Source of the DNA: Methylotuvimicrobium buryatense 5G
GTDB taxonomy: Bacteria; Pseudomonadota; Gammaproteobacteria; Methylococcales; Methylomonadaceae
Length of the DNA: 64,000 nt
Reading direction: 5' to 3'
Assembly: GCF_000341735.1 (NCBI RefSeq)
Contig: NZ_KB455575.1
Span: 3,744,286-3,808,285, forward strand
Shown piece after piece: positions 16,519-24,868 of the stretch (positions are counted from its first letter, which is position 1; the number at the start of each line of letters is the position of its first letter). The notes beneath the pieces are model-generated. The model was not told the DNA's origin. It searched no databases and saw nothing but the letters and a program-made list of their open reading frames with translations. A program made the position numbers and the translations under genes.

Positions 16519-16660
16519 CACTGCCATTAAGTTAAGCCATCACAGAATTAAGTAATGCTTGTATCCAGGATCTACTTTGCCTCAAAAGCTTGCCATCCAT
16601 GGCACTGGATTCCGCCAGTCCATGGCGGAATGACGGGCTTCCCTTAACTTAATGGCAGTG
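16519..16660. repeat. IS4-like MITE, simple 142-bp copy
   Basis: Perfect-looking ends CACTGCCATTAAGTTAAG and CTTAACTTAATGGCAGTG. Flanks GCACTTAACGCT (left) and ACACCTAACGCT (right) match at 10 of 12 positions, a decayed target duplication. The interior holds a CCATGGCACTGGATTCCGCC / GGCGGAATGACGGGC block, also in the 4309 copy. The rest of 16054-16837 shows no gene. Confidence 0.8.
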
Positions 16661-16837
16661 ACACCTAACGCTAGGTGATCCTACAATTTATGTATAACGA
16701 TGAGAGATGGAGCTTGGGTAACAGCATATTTTAGTTTTTGCGACTACGATTGCCCCCTGCTCGGACACTTGGCTTCGGCAAGCTGAAGCATCTTGCTAAT
16801 CAGGACAACCCATGCTTTAGCCGAATGACCAACGCAG

Positions 16838-17404
16838 CTAGGCTTTCGGTAATGTCACGCCGGTTTGGCCTTGATATTTACCGCCTCGGTCCGCGTAAGA
16901 CGTTTCACAGACCTCGTCGCCGCCTAAAAATAGCATTTGCGCGACACCTTCATTCGCGTAGATTTTGGCCGGCAACGGTGTGGTATTTGAAAACTCCAAG
17001 GTTACATGGCCTTCCCATTCGGGCTCGAGCGGCGTGACGTTGACGATAATGCCGCAGCGCGCATAAGTCGATTTGCCAAGACAGATCGTCAGTACATCTC
17101 GCGGAATGCGGAAGAATTCGACAGTGCGTGCCAATGCGAACGAATTCGGTGGAATAATACAGACATCGGATTTAACGTCGACGAAACTCGCTTCGCTAAA
17201 ATCCTTCGGATCGACGATTGCCGAATTAATGTTCGTGAAAATTTTAAATTCGTCCGAGCAGCGAACGTCGTATCCGTAACTCGAGGTGCCGTACGAAATC
17301 ACTCGGCCTTTTTCCGTCTCCCTAACCTGCGTTGCGGCGAACGGCTCGATCATGCCGTGTTGTTCCGCCATCCGGCGTATCCACTTATCCGATTTGATGC
17401 TCAT
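16838..17404 (-). CDS. dcd: dCTP deaminase
   Basis: 188-aa enzyme that deaminates dCTP to dUTP for thymidylate synthesis. The full family length and hallmarks are present: [13 protein letters not shown] near residue 40, [51 protein letters not shown] (the catalytic Glu is in the TLEFSN strand) and the C-terminal [19 protein letters not shown]. It is cytosolic, and no operon partner is obvious. The upstream apbC gene on the same strand is separated by a repeat. Confidence 0.96.
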   Translation of the reverse strand: MSIKSDKWIRRMAEQHGMIEPFAATQVRETEKGRVISYGTSSYGYDVRCSDEFKIFTNINSAIVDPKDFSEASFVDVKSDVCIIPPNSFALARTVEFFRIPRDVLTICLGKSTYARCGIIVNVTPLEPEWEGHVTLEFSNTTPLPAKIYANEGVAQMLFLGGDEVCETSYADRGGKYQGQTGVTLPKA

Positions 17405-17527
17405 TGAATTCTTGTCCTAATTAATTGAAATCCGGTTTTTTTTACCATAGAAGCAAGCCATTATAAAACAATAAGGATTTCCTGTTTCAACAGCAATTCC
17501 CAGTTTGAGGAGTTTCGCCGATTTTAG

Positions 17528-17740
17528 GGTCTGGGGTGTGCCTGTCGAGGAACGCCGTAAACCCATCCATGGGGGCTTGGCGGCAGCTCGAACGCCAAGG
17601 ATGGCCTGTAGTAGGGCAATGCAGGGCAGAAAAATGCTCCTGCATTTTCTGCATTCATTACATCCATGTAACTCAGCAATTGCCGAGGAGCAAAAATCTG
17701 GCCTGCTGCCGACATCCTCGCCAAGCATACCCCACACCCT
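17528..17740. repeat. GGGTSTGGGG TIR element sharing the common core
   Basis: About 213 bp, ends GGGTCTGGGGTGTGC and GCATACCCCACACCC, nearly complementary. The interior has a diverged copy of the GGACGCCGTGAATACGTCC module (GGAACGCCGTAAACCCATCC) and the GAGCAAAAATCTGGCCTGC block also found at 20396-20776. It lies between dcd and apbC. Confidence 0.65.
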
Positions 17741-17807
17741 TTTTGATCTCCAAATTGGGAATTGCTGCTGTTTCAATATCTCGTTTGCAAAGTCCGTCCG
17801 CGCGAAT

Positions 17808-18899
17808 TTAGGTATTCTGAATCACGATATTCGGAAATTTAGTGCTGAAATCTTTGGCTTTCAAGGCCAGTTTTGCGGCCATTTTTCGCGCAATTTCACG
17901 GTAAATTTCAGCCGAGCGACCGTCGGGATCGGAGACGACCGTCGGACGGCCCGAATCGGCATTTAGCCTGATGTCTTTATCTAACGGTAACGCACCCAAT
18001 AGCGGTACCTGGTTTTTTTCAGCCATCGCCGCGCCGCCGCCGCTACCGAAAATCGCTTCTTCATGACCGCACTGGCTACAAATATGCACGCTCATATTTT
18101 CGACGATGCCCAACACCGGTACGTTGACCTTTTCGAACATCGCTAAACCGCGTTGCGCATCGAGAAGCGCGATATCTTGCGGCGTCGTGACGATAACCGC
18201 ACCGCTAACCGGTATTTGTTGCGACAGCGTTAATTGAATGTCCCCTGTGCCGGGCGGTAGATCCACTATCAAATAATCGAGATCGGTCCAACGCGTTTCC
18301 TTGAGCAATTGCTGTAACGCGCCGGTTACCATAGGGCCGCGCCAAATCATCGGCTGACTAGTGTCGACCAAATAGCCGATCGAATTGGTTTGTAAACCGA
18401 ACGACATCTTCGGCAGCATGGTTTTGCCGTCTTCGCTTTCCGGAAAACCGGATTGTCCGAGCATCGTCGGAATGCTCGGCCCATAGATGTCGGCATCCAG
18501 AATACCGACCTTAGCGCCTTCCGCCGCCAAGGCCAGGGCTAAATTAACCGCCGTTGTCGATTTGCCGACGCCCCCTTTGCCGGATGCGACTGCGATGATG
18601 TTTTTGATGCCCGGCAGCGGATTCAAGCCTTGCTGTACCGCATGCGACAAAATATTGATAGTAATATCGATCGTCACGGTACCGATGCCATCCAGCGTCT
18701 TTAAATGCTCCAATACAGCTAACTTATACTCATCGAGATGTTTTTTGGCTGGATAGCCTAATTCCAGTTTTATCGAGACATCTGCACCGTCAACGTTGAT
18801 CGATTTAATCGATTTAGCCGAAACCAAATCGGTTTCAACATTGGGGTCGATAAACGTCTTCAATCGATTTTGGATGTCTGCTTGGGTAATTTGTGCCAT
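17808..18899 (-). CDS. apbC: Mrp/ApbC iron-sulfur cluster carrier ATPase
   Basis: 363-aa P-loop NTPase of the Mrp/NBP35 family that carries Fe-S clusters to apo-proteins. The N-terminal ~90 residues are a MIP18/DUF59 domain. The deviant Walker A VASGKGGVGKSTTAVNLA and the YLIVDLPPGTGD switch are intact. The cluster-binding CSQCG motif (VHICSQCGHEE) is present. I chose ATG 18899, with GGAGCACTC just upstream and the MAQITQADIQ start, over a longer frame to 18938. It is a single gene in front of dcd. Confidence 0.94.
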   Translation of the reverse strand: MAQITQADIQNRLKTFIDPNVETDLVSAKSIKSINVDGADVSIKLELGYPAKKHLDEYKLAVLEHLKTLDGIGTVTIDITINILSHAVQQGLNPLPGIKNIIAVASGKGGVGKSTTAVNLALALAAEGAKVGILDADIYGPSIPTMLGQSGFPESEDGKTMLPKMSFGLQTNSIGYLVDTSQPMIWRGPMVTGALQQLLKETRWTDLDYLIVDLPPGTGDIQLTLSQQIPVSGAVIVTTPQDIALLDAQRGLAMFEKVNVPVLGIVENMSVHICSQCGHEEAIFGSGGGAAMAEKNQVPLLGALPLDKDIRLNADSGRPTVVSDPDGRSAEIYREIARKMAAKLALKAKDFSTKFPNIVIQNT

Positions 18900-19102
18900 G
18901 AGTGCTCCGGGGTAAGGAAGTGTTGAATTAATAACCAACTAAAATACTAAGGATTGGTATTGTACAATCTGAAACCATTATTGACCACTGAACACGCTAT
19001 TTCAAAACTTAGCGGTCGTTATCCCACGCTTGCGAAAATTGCTTTAGCGAACTATTTTTTTAATATCTTGATGTCATATCGCTCATTTTCCAGGTTGTTG
19101 AA

Positions 19103-19585
19103 ATGGTCAAACGAATTTTTATTGTTGTCTTAGCGGTGTTGACGATGACGGCTTATTCTAACGAGAATTTGAAACAAAAGGCTCATACTGCTTTAAGTGA
19201 CTTTTTTCAATTAAACGGGAAGTCGCTAAGTTTTGATGGGACTTATGTCGATACGCCGGCCGAATTTGGTCGAACATGTCGCATAAGCATTGATTTTACA
19301 ATTCCGGGCCGGGAATATTTAACGATTAGCGGAGAATATACCGCAGTCGGCACATTGGGGGACGGCATTTATTTCGATGCCGCACCCGAAACTTTTACCC
19401 GAGTCGAGTTGCTTAACGGCAAGCTGATCGTGGAACAAAAATTTAGCGATAGTTTCGTCACCGGTTCCGAATACCTGTTGCAGGCAACTCAGCATTTCGG
19501 TCAACTTGAAATCAAATTAAAGCAAATGAATCGGTTTTTATTTTTTACCGATACCGTGGAAAAACGCTGTATTGCAAAACTTTAA
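19103..19585 (+). CDS. small exported protein, unknown
   Basis: 160 aa with a signal peptide (VKRIFIVVLAVLTMTAYS). The mature part starts helical, then is beta-rich, with two Cys (GRTCRIS and KRCIAKL) that could pair. I do not recognise it. It sits 12 bp upstream of the lipase-like gene and is probably co-transcribed with it. Confidence 0.6.
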   Translation: MVKRIFIVVLAVLTMTAYSNENLKQKAHTALSDFFQLNGKSLSFDGTYVDTPAEFGRTCRISIDFTIPGREYLTISGEYTAVGTLGDGIYFDAAPETFTRVELLNGKLIVEQKFSDSFVTGSEYLLQATQHFGQLEIKLKQMNRFLFFTDTVEKRCIAKL

Positions 19586-19597
19586 AGGAGAGCTTCC

Positions 19598-20398
19598 ATG
19601 GCTGTAGACCCGAAAAAACCGCGTACCGTTTTGATCATTCATGGCGTTCAGACCGGCGACGATAGCGATTTGAATCAAGATCGACTCATCGAACAGTTAC
19701 TAAAAAGTCGTCTGGGCAATATGCCGCTTCAATTCAAGACCGATCTTTATCGTTATGAAAATTTAAACAATCAAGCGCAAAGCAAATATGGGAAATTAAT
19801 CAAACTCATTGCCGCCAATCCGATAGGCGAAGTTTTGGCCGGCAATGCCCTCGATCTCATCGGCGATGTCGTCACCGCGCGCCTCGACACCAGCACCGCA
19901 GCACAAATTAGGCAAGGCTTCAAGAATAAGATTCTCGAGATTTTTACCGGAGGCAGTCCTTGCTATGTTGTCGCTCACAGTTTAGGTTCGATCTATGCCT
20001 TTGATGTGATCAACGAGTTGATCAAGGATAACCATTACTTCGACAGAAATTCGCGCCGAACCTGGCCGGTACAGGGATTAATCACGCTCGGTTCGCCGAT
20101 AGGGTTGTCGATGTTCAAGAAAAGGCGTCAGAAAGTCCAATCTCTTGGCGAGGGAACCAAGATGTTCCGCTGGCTCAATTATTGGGACCGGACCGATCCG
20201 GTCGTATCCGGAAAACTGTTCGGCCAAACGCTAAACGGCTTCGAGATCGCCGAAAAATACCGCACCGAATCGCCGGACTTAGGTTGGGTCATCCGCGACC
20301 GGCCGGTCGATACCGGAAAAGCCTGGCTCATGGCACATGTGGCATATTGGGAAAACCCGATGGTCGGCGATGGCTTGTTCGATTTAGTCACTAACTAA
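19598..20398 (+). CDS. alpha/beta-hydrolase (lipase-like)
   Basis: 266-aa protein. The N-terminal strand TVLIIHGVQTGDDS and the nucleophile elbow VAHSLGSIYAFDVINEL (GxSxG-like, H-S-L-G) mark an alpha/beta-hydrolase. LITLGSPIG follows, with a terminal His in WLMAHVAYWENPMVGDGLFDLV, as in lipase/PGAP1-type folds. It has no signal peptide, so it is cytosolic. A strong AGGAGAG ribosome site precedes ATG 19598. The substrate is unknown. The stop codon lies inside the left end of the 20396-20776 repeat. Confidence 0.72.
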   Translation: MAVDPKKPRTVLIIHGVQTGDDSDLNQDRLIEQLLKSRLGNMPLQFKTDLYRYENLNNQAQSKYGKLIKLIAANPIGEVLAGNALDLIGDVVTARLDTSTAAQIRQGFKNKILEIFTGGSPCYVVAHSLGSIYAFDVINELIKDNHYFDRNSRRTWPVQGLITLGSPIGLSMFKKRRQKVQSLGEGTKMFRWLNYWDRTDPVVSGKLFGQTLNGFEIAEKYRTESPDLGWVIRDRPVDTGKAWLMAHVAYWENPMVGDGLFDLVTN

Positions 20399-20776
20399 GG
20401 ATTTCGTGATAAATAACGTCCTGGAACTATACGCTTTGTTGAGGGTACGGTAACTCGCTTGGCAGGACGCCGTGAATACGTCCTTGTAGGCTTGACGGCG
20501 GCGACTAATTGCCATGGATGGCATGAATGCAGATTTTGTATTACGCCATGGATGGCGTGTATTAGAGCAATGCAGGGCAGAAAAATGCTCCTGCATTTTC
20601 TGCATTCATTACATCCATGTAACTCAGCAATTGCCGAGGAGCAAAAATCTGCAAACGCCATGGATGGCGTGAATGCAGATTTTGCAGGAGCAAAAATCTG
20701 CCCTGCCGCCGACACCTGCCAATCGAGCAACCGAACCCTCCGTAAAATAAGGAAGTTATTTGCGACCAAACCCTAA
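20396..20776. repeat. GGATTTSGT TIR element, copy 2
   Basis: About 380 bp, ends TAAGGATTTCGTGATAAATA and GTTATTTGCGACCAAACCCT. It has internal GAGGGTACGGTAACTCGCTT / GAGCAACCGAACCCTCC arms, the GGACGCCGTGAATACGTCC module and three ATGGATGGCRTGAATGCAG-type blocks. Frames through it (20459-20776 and the opposite strand) are not genes. Confidence 0.75.
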
Positions 20777-20790
20777 GCGGAACAGAAAAC

Positions 20791-21321
20791 ATGAAAAAAC
20801 TTTTTACTTCGATTTATTTATTAGTCCTGCTCAACGGTTGTACGCTTTCGATGTATACAGCTGAACTGGATGCGTTGAATTCCGACGGCGAGCCGCGAAA
20901 AGCCCTGCTGTATTGGTCGAAAACCGACCGGTTGATCGGCACCTCGAAAGCCGGTCCGGTCATCTTGATGACCGAATGCAGCACACGCAGGTTGAGCTTC
21001 GATGAAACCGAGGCGCGAATTATTTACCGAGGCGAGCCGGGACGAGACCGGATTGCCGGACAAAACGAAACAATCGAGGACGGGACGGTTTGCGCGAAAA
21101 TAGAAACGCAGTTGAAACTCACCGAATTGCAAGCCGGCGAGTTAATGCTGACAATGCTTTGCGAAGCCGTGTATGACGAATTCAGTATACAAGAGGGGTT
21201 ATATACGCCCGCTTATCTTAAGGCCCGCGAAGCGCCGTACCTTTTCGACGTTCAAGAAAATACGAGTTGGAGCTTGTTCGGGGAAACCCCGAAAGCACCG
21301 GAGCCGCCGGAGTGCAAGTGA
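20791..21321 (+). CDS. predicted lipoprotein, unknown
   Basis: 176 aa with a lipoprotein signal (KKLFTSIYLLVLLNGC, Cys at residue 16). The mature domain is beta-rich, with paired Cys (TECSTRR, GTVCAKIE, MLCEAVYD) and a Pro-rich tail (PKAPEPPECK). The family is not recognised. It probably sits in the outer or inner membrane facing the periplasm. It follows the same-strand hydrolase gene, but a 380-bp repeat intervenes. Confidence 0.65.
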   Translation: MKKLFTSIYLLVLLNGCTLSMYTAELDALNSDGEPRKALLYWSKTDRLIGTSKAGPVILMTECSTRRLSFDETEARIIYRGEPGRDRIAGQNETIEDGTVCAKIETQLKLTELQAGELMLTMLCEAVYDEFSIQEGLYTPAYLKAREAPYLFDVQENTSWSLFGETPKAPEPPECK

Positions 21322-21394
21322 GCAATACGTTCGGGGCGAGTTGTATAAACCAGTCCCATGAGTTAAAGACTGTGAAGTATTCAATCTTACGAAA

Positions 21395-21556
21395 TATACC
21401 CATCGCACTTCAAATTTCGGCATTGATGCGTGGAGGTGCCGGGGTGTTCGGCAAAGGCTTTGACAGCTGGGATGCTGTCACAGAGCCTACATGGACGTAT
21501 TCACGGCGTCCTTTGACGGATACTCCGGCGCCGAAATTTGACCAGCAAAGGGTATA
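21395..21556 (-). repeat. TATACC-type TIR element, inverted copy
   Basis: 162 bp in reverse orientation, ends TATACCCATCGCACTTCAAA and TTTGACCAGCAAAGGGTATA. It contains the reverse complement of the GGACGCCGTGAATACGTCC module. Right of it, 21557-21640 carries a CATGAAGTGACATGAAC / TTCATGTCCTTCATGGTG inverted pair, also seen at 24648-24795. Confidence 0.75.
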
Positions 21557-21677
21557 ACCATGAAACGCATGAAGTGACATGAACAATTAGTTTATTGCAG
21601 TTATAGTCTTTTTCTTCATGTCCTTCATGGTGAATAAATTTTTTAATGATGTATTTGCCAGCACTTTTAAATCCTCG

Positions 21678-22601
21678 TTAGCTAGTCAATTGGTCGGCCA
21701 TTGCGGCAATGTCGTCAAGCGAAGCACTGAGTTCGGCGAGTTTTTGATGAACCGCATCCGAATTCAAATTCAATACTGCGAATTCCTCTTCGCTGTAAAT
21801 TTGATTTTGCCCGTCGCCGATACCTAAGGTTCCCAATAAGCAATCGCTTAAATACACCAATAAATTAAGAGGGTAATTGTCGCCGCGGTAATGAGGGTTA
21901 TGGTGATGATAAACGACATCGACAATCGGTTTCGGCATCGACCAGCTGCGCATGAGCCAAGCGCCTAGCAAAGTATGGTCGACGCCGAAGGCAAACCGCT
22001 CGATGTTGTAAACGCTTAGTGTGGCATTGGCATCGATGATTCTCGATAAATAAGCAAACTCTTCCGGAAACTCGTGCCCGAGCAATGGAAAGCCGATGTT
22101 GTGCAGCAACGAGGCTAAAAACAACGTTTGACGGTCCGGTCTTTCTTCGGCCGGCATCATTTCGCCGAGTGTCAATGTCAGGCGGGAACCGGCAATGGCT
22201 TGAATCCATAACATTCGAGTGCCGACCTTCCCGATTTTCGGCGCTTTAAGCGGCGATAACGCGCTAAGGCCCAGAGCCAAATTCATCACAAAATCATAGC
22301 CTAATACACGGGCTATCGACTCTTGTATCGATACGAGCTTGCCCCGGTAGCCGTAAAGGGCCGAACCGGCCCAGCGAATCACTTGCGAGCTCAGAATGGG
22401 ATCCATTTCGATGATTGCCGCCAATTTTTTAACATCCGCTAACGGATCCGACGCCAATTCAATAATTTGCCGAGCGATACCCGGCAAGGGTGGTAGCGCC
22501 TTGATGCGATTGATTTCTTCACGCAAGTCTACCGGATGCGAAAAATTATCCAAGCCTGGATCGATAGTGTTGATAGTCCAACTACTCAGTGATGATTCCA
22601 T
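21678..22601 (-). CDS. HDOD-domain signalling protein
   Basis: 307-aa protein whose central part (residues ~30-230) is an HDOD domain: IKALPPLPGIARQIIELASDP, LSSQVIRWAGSALYG, then LFLASLLHNIGFPLLGHEFPEE with H/N in place of the catalytic HD. HDOD proteins are non-enzymatic regulators in signalling. The start is ATG 22601, with GAG upstream. It follows the sigma-54 activator by 11 bp on the same strand, so the two likely work together. No further partner is seen downstream. Confidence 0.85.
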   Translation of the reverse strand: MESSLSSWTINTIDPGLDNFSHPVDLREEINRIKALPPLPGIARQIIELASDPLADVKKLAAIIEMDPILSSQVIRWAGSALYGYRGKLVSIQESIARVLGYDFVMNLALGLSALSPLKAPKIGKVGTRMLWIQAIAGSRLTLTLGEMMPAEERPDRQTLFLASLLHNIGFPLLGHEFPEEFAYLSRIIDANATLSVYNIERFAFGVDHTLLGAWLMRSWSMPKPIVDVVYHHHNPHYRGDNYPLNLLVYLSDCLLGTLGIGDGQNQIYSEEEFAVLNLNSDAVHQKLAELSASLDDIAAMADQLTS

Positions 22602-22612
22602 TGTCAACTCTA

Positions 22613-23929
22613 TTAATTGATATTGAGGCGATTTAATTTGCGGTATAAAGTTCTTTCGCTGATATTCATTTCAGAAGCAATCAGCTTACGGTTGCCTTGA
22701 TATTTTTTGATCAAGGACCGAATGAACTCGGCTTCGATAGTATCCAAAGGGTTTATGTTTGATGCCCCAGTGTCCTCAATTACCGCTCCTTGTCCGCGTC
22801 TTTCTATCATACCGGGTTTTAATGTAGCGCCTTGACGCCGCATGATGGAAATATCCAGTTCATCGATAGTGTGGTTTTTGCAAAGGCATGTTGCCAGCTG
22901 CAGGCAATTTTTCAGTTCGCGTATATTGCCGGGCCATTTGTGCTGCATTAATTTTTGCATGGCGGCTTTGGTCGTACTATATACACAGCAGTCGCGTTGC
23001 CCGAAAGACTTAAGAAAATGTCCTACCAGTGCCGGCATATCCTCTATCCGGTCTCTCAAAGCCGGTATTTCCAACGGAAAAACCGACAATCGGTAAAACA
23101 AATCTTCCCGGAACAGTCCGTTTCTCACCATTTCTCCAAGGTTTCTGTGTGTGGCCGTCACGACTCGAACCGTCGATGTCAACGATGTGGTACCGCCTAC
23201 CCGCCTAAATTGGCCGCTTTCTAATGCTCTTAATAACTTAGGTTGTAAAGAGACCGGCAATTCGCCGACCTCATCAAGAAACAAAGTGCCTCCGTCCGCT
23301 AGTTCGAACAATCCTTTTTTGGCGGATGCTGCCCCGGTAAAGGAGCCCTTTTCATGGCCGAACAGTTCGCTTTCGAACAAGTCTTCTCCGAGTACCGTGC
23401 AATCGACGATGACAAATTCTCCATAGGCATTTTGCGATTGCCGATGAATAAATTCGGCGGCGAGCTCTTTGCCGGTTCCGGTTTCGCCGTTTAACATGAC
23501 CGGTACATTCGATTGAGCGGCCTTTTGCAAGTTAGATTTCAGATTTATGAAAGCAGAAGACGTGCCAACCATCTTCGGGCTTTTATCCTGAGGTTCCGAC
23601 GCACCGGCGGTAAGTACCGACTCCCCCAGATAAAGCGTGCCGTCGGTATCGAGTAAAGGATAGCCCCGAACTTTCAATAAATACTCGCGCTCGTCCAAGG
23701 TATCGCTGAATAAACCCGCATAAGGCTCAAGCGTTTGAAAAAAACGTCGATGCCGGCAATCGCCCGGATTATTGCAGCACGCATTACCCAAAATACTTTC
23801 TCTGGTCTGCCCGAAATGATTTTCCCAAGCGCGATTAACGCCGACGATTTGTTGAGCTGCATTGACAATAATAAAAGGCAGGTCGTGGGTTTCGAGCAGC
23901 GAATTCAGCGTGAACGAGTTTATTTGCAT
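22613..23929 (-). CDS. PAS-containing sigma-54-dependent activator
   Basis: 438-aa enhancer-binding protein. Residues 1-120 form a PAS sensor with a cluster of cysteines and histidine (NACCNNPGDCRHRRFF), which could bind a metal, haem or Fe-S cofactor. Residues ~130-360 form the AAA+ domain, with Walker A GETGTGKE, the sigma-54 contact loop as GSFTGA (usual GAFTGA), and Walker B GTLFLDEVG. The C-terminus has a Fis-type helix-turn-helix (GNRKLIASEMNISERTLYRKLNRLNI). The target is unknown. ATG 23929 is preferred over a frame start at 23962 near a MITE. Palindromic TGTCAG sites lie upstream beyond that MITE. Confidence 0.88.
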   Translation of the reverse strand: MQINSFTLNSLLETHDLPFIIVNAAQQIVGVNRAWENHFGQTRESILGNACCNNPGDCRHRRFFQTLEPYAGLFSDTLDEREYLLKVRGYPLLDTDGTLYLGESVLTAGASEPQDKSPKMVGTSSAFINLKSNLQKAAQSNVPVMLNGETGTGKELAAEFIHRQSQNAYGEFVIVDCTVLGEDLFESELFGHEKGSFTGAASAKKGLFELADGGTLFLDEVGELPVSLQPKLLRALESGQFRRVGGTTSLTSTVRVVTATHRNLGEMVRNGLFREDLFYRLSVFPLEIPALRDRIEDMPALVGHFLKSFGQRDCCVYSTTKAAMQKLMQHKWPGNIRELKNCLQLATCLCKNHTIDELDISIMRRQGATLKPGMIERRGQGAVIEDTGASNINPLDTIEAEFIRSLIKKYQGNRKLIASEMNISERTLYRKLNRLNIN

Positions 23930-23969
23930 AGTTCCAATCAGCAAGTTATATCCGAAAACCAAATTTCAG

Positions 23970-24113
23970 GTAAGTATTCAGTCCCCCTCTTTGAAAAAGA
24001 GGGGTTAGGGGAGATTTTTTAAATAAATCCCCCTCAATCCCCCTTTTTCAAAGGGGGAGGCCAACAATTACGCCTGAATTGCGGTAATTTGCCAACGGGG
24101 TCTGAATACTTAC
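23970..24113. repeat. GTAAG-ended MITE with 8-bp TSD, copy 2
   Basis: 144 bp, nearly identical to the copy at 11802-11944. Flanking octamers AATTTCAG (23962-23969) and AAGTTCAG (24114-24121) match at 7 of 8. It sits 40 bp before the start of the sigma-54 activator gene, between it and the palindromic sites. Confidence 0.82.
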
Positions 24114-24152
24114 AAGTTCAGCGCCACTTGTCAGTATTTCGATTTAGTGACG

Positions 24153-24187
24153 TGTCAGCCCTGACAGTCAACATGACATTGTTGTCA
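24153..24187. promoter_or_regulatory. pair of TGTCA palindromes
   Basis: Two dyads lie 7 bp apart: TGTCAGCCCTGACA (24153-24166) and TGACATTGTTGTCA (24174-24187), with a further TTGTCAG half-site at 24128. They look like binding sites for a dimeric or hexameric regulator, perhaps the neighbouring activator itself. I could not place a promoter with confidence. Confidence 0.5.
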
Positions 24188-24244
24188 GGCCCGGAAAGCA
24201 TTCTAACTGATTAATTCATTATTAATAGAATTTCGGTTTTAATC

Positions 24245-24287
24245 AAAAAAAGAACCGTTGCTTGCCGTATGAGGCGGTTCGGTTCTT
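24245..24287 (-). terminator. rho-independent terminator reading leftward
   Basis: On the minus strand AAGAACCG pairs with CGGTTCTT and is followed by TTTTTTG. It would stop leftward transcripts before they reach the sigma-54 activator promoter region. Confidence 0.65.
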
Positions 24288-24419
24288 AGAAGGCATTGGC
24301 TTGGTTATGTTCATTGATGCAGTAAGCAGGAATAGGGACTTAAGAGAGTTGGCTTGAAAAATGCTGTTGATTAAATAGCAGTTACTTTTTTGAAACTTAA
24401 TTGAATTATAGGATCAACA

Positions 24420-24563
24420 ATGAACGCAAAATCAATATTGCTATATTCCATCTTGGCCCTCCTGTTTAAAGCGTTGACGTCAACGGCTCCCGGACCTTCT
24501 TTATTTATTCTGTTGAGTTTTGCATTGATTACATTCGGCTTCATGAGAAAAAGCCGGTCATAG
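24420..24563 (+). CDS. 47-aa mini-protein with PEP-CTERM-like tail
   Basis: Short frame with a weak AGGA site before ATG. The product has an N-terminal hydrophobic segment (SILLYSILALLFKAL) and then APGPSLFILLSFALITFGF followed by MRKSRS. The second half has the layout of a PEP-CTERM sorting signal (P-x-P-S, a hydrophobic helix, a basic end), with Gly replacing Glu. It lies about 300 bp upstream of a true PEP-CTERM gene on the same strand. It may be a real small membrane protein or the collapsed remnant of a PEP-CTERM gene. A 77-codon frame on the other strand overlaps it and is less convincing. Confidence 0.45.
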   Translation: MNAKSILLYSILALLFKALTSTAPGPSLFILLSFALITFGFMRKSRS

Positions 24564-24647
24564 CGAAGACTAGAAGCGCAACGGCACTGAATGATTAATT
24601 GCACTTTTGATCAGGCATAAACGTTCAGCCTAAATTCGGCAGTTTAA

Positions 24648-24795
24648 TCATGAAGCTCATGAAGTTAATGAAGTATTTCAAAAGATTACCTAAGCATTGC
24701 AGCTAACCTTTCGGGCGAGCGAAAGTTGCACACAAACAAATGACAAGGTAATTAACTTCTTATTCTTCATGATCTTCATGGTGAAATTCTTTTTC
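24648..24795. repeat. CATGAAG inverted-repeat element
   Basis: AATCATGAAGCTCATGAAGT near 24648 is complementary to the ACTTC...TTCATGATCTTCATGGTG stretch near 24760-24790. Related pairs occur at 21560-21640 and 30050-30072. There is no ORF inside. Confidence 0.45.
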
Positions 24796-24868
24796 TAGAT
24801 TCAGACCAGCATTATCAAATTTTGTTGTTCATTATTGCCCTCTTTTTTAATTTCTTTAGGAATGCAAC

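Noticed and set aside
17006-17407. 133-codon plus-strand frame
   Set aside because: Antisense shadow of dcd; the minus-strand product is unmistakable.
20560-20700. Short direct repeats as a CRISPR array
   Set aside because: Blocks are irregular in spacing, palindromic and shared among TIR elements. There are no unique equal-length spacers.
20395-20792. Overlapping frames of 70-125 codons on both strands
   Set aside because: These are read-through of the 20396-20776 repeat.
24371-24604. 77-codon minus-strand frame followed by a leftward terminator
   Set aside because: No ribosome site and no family. The opposite-strand 47-codon frame has a recognisable tail. It is kept only as a possibility.
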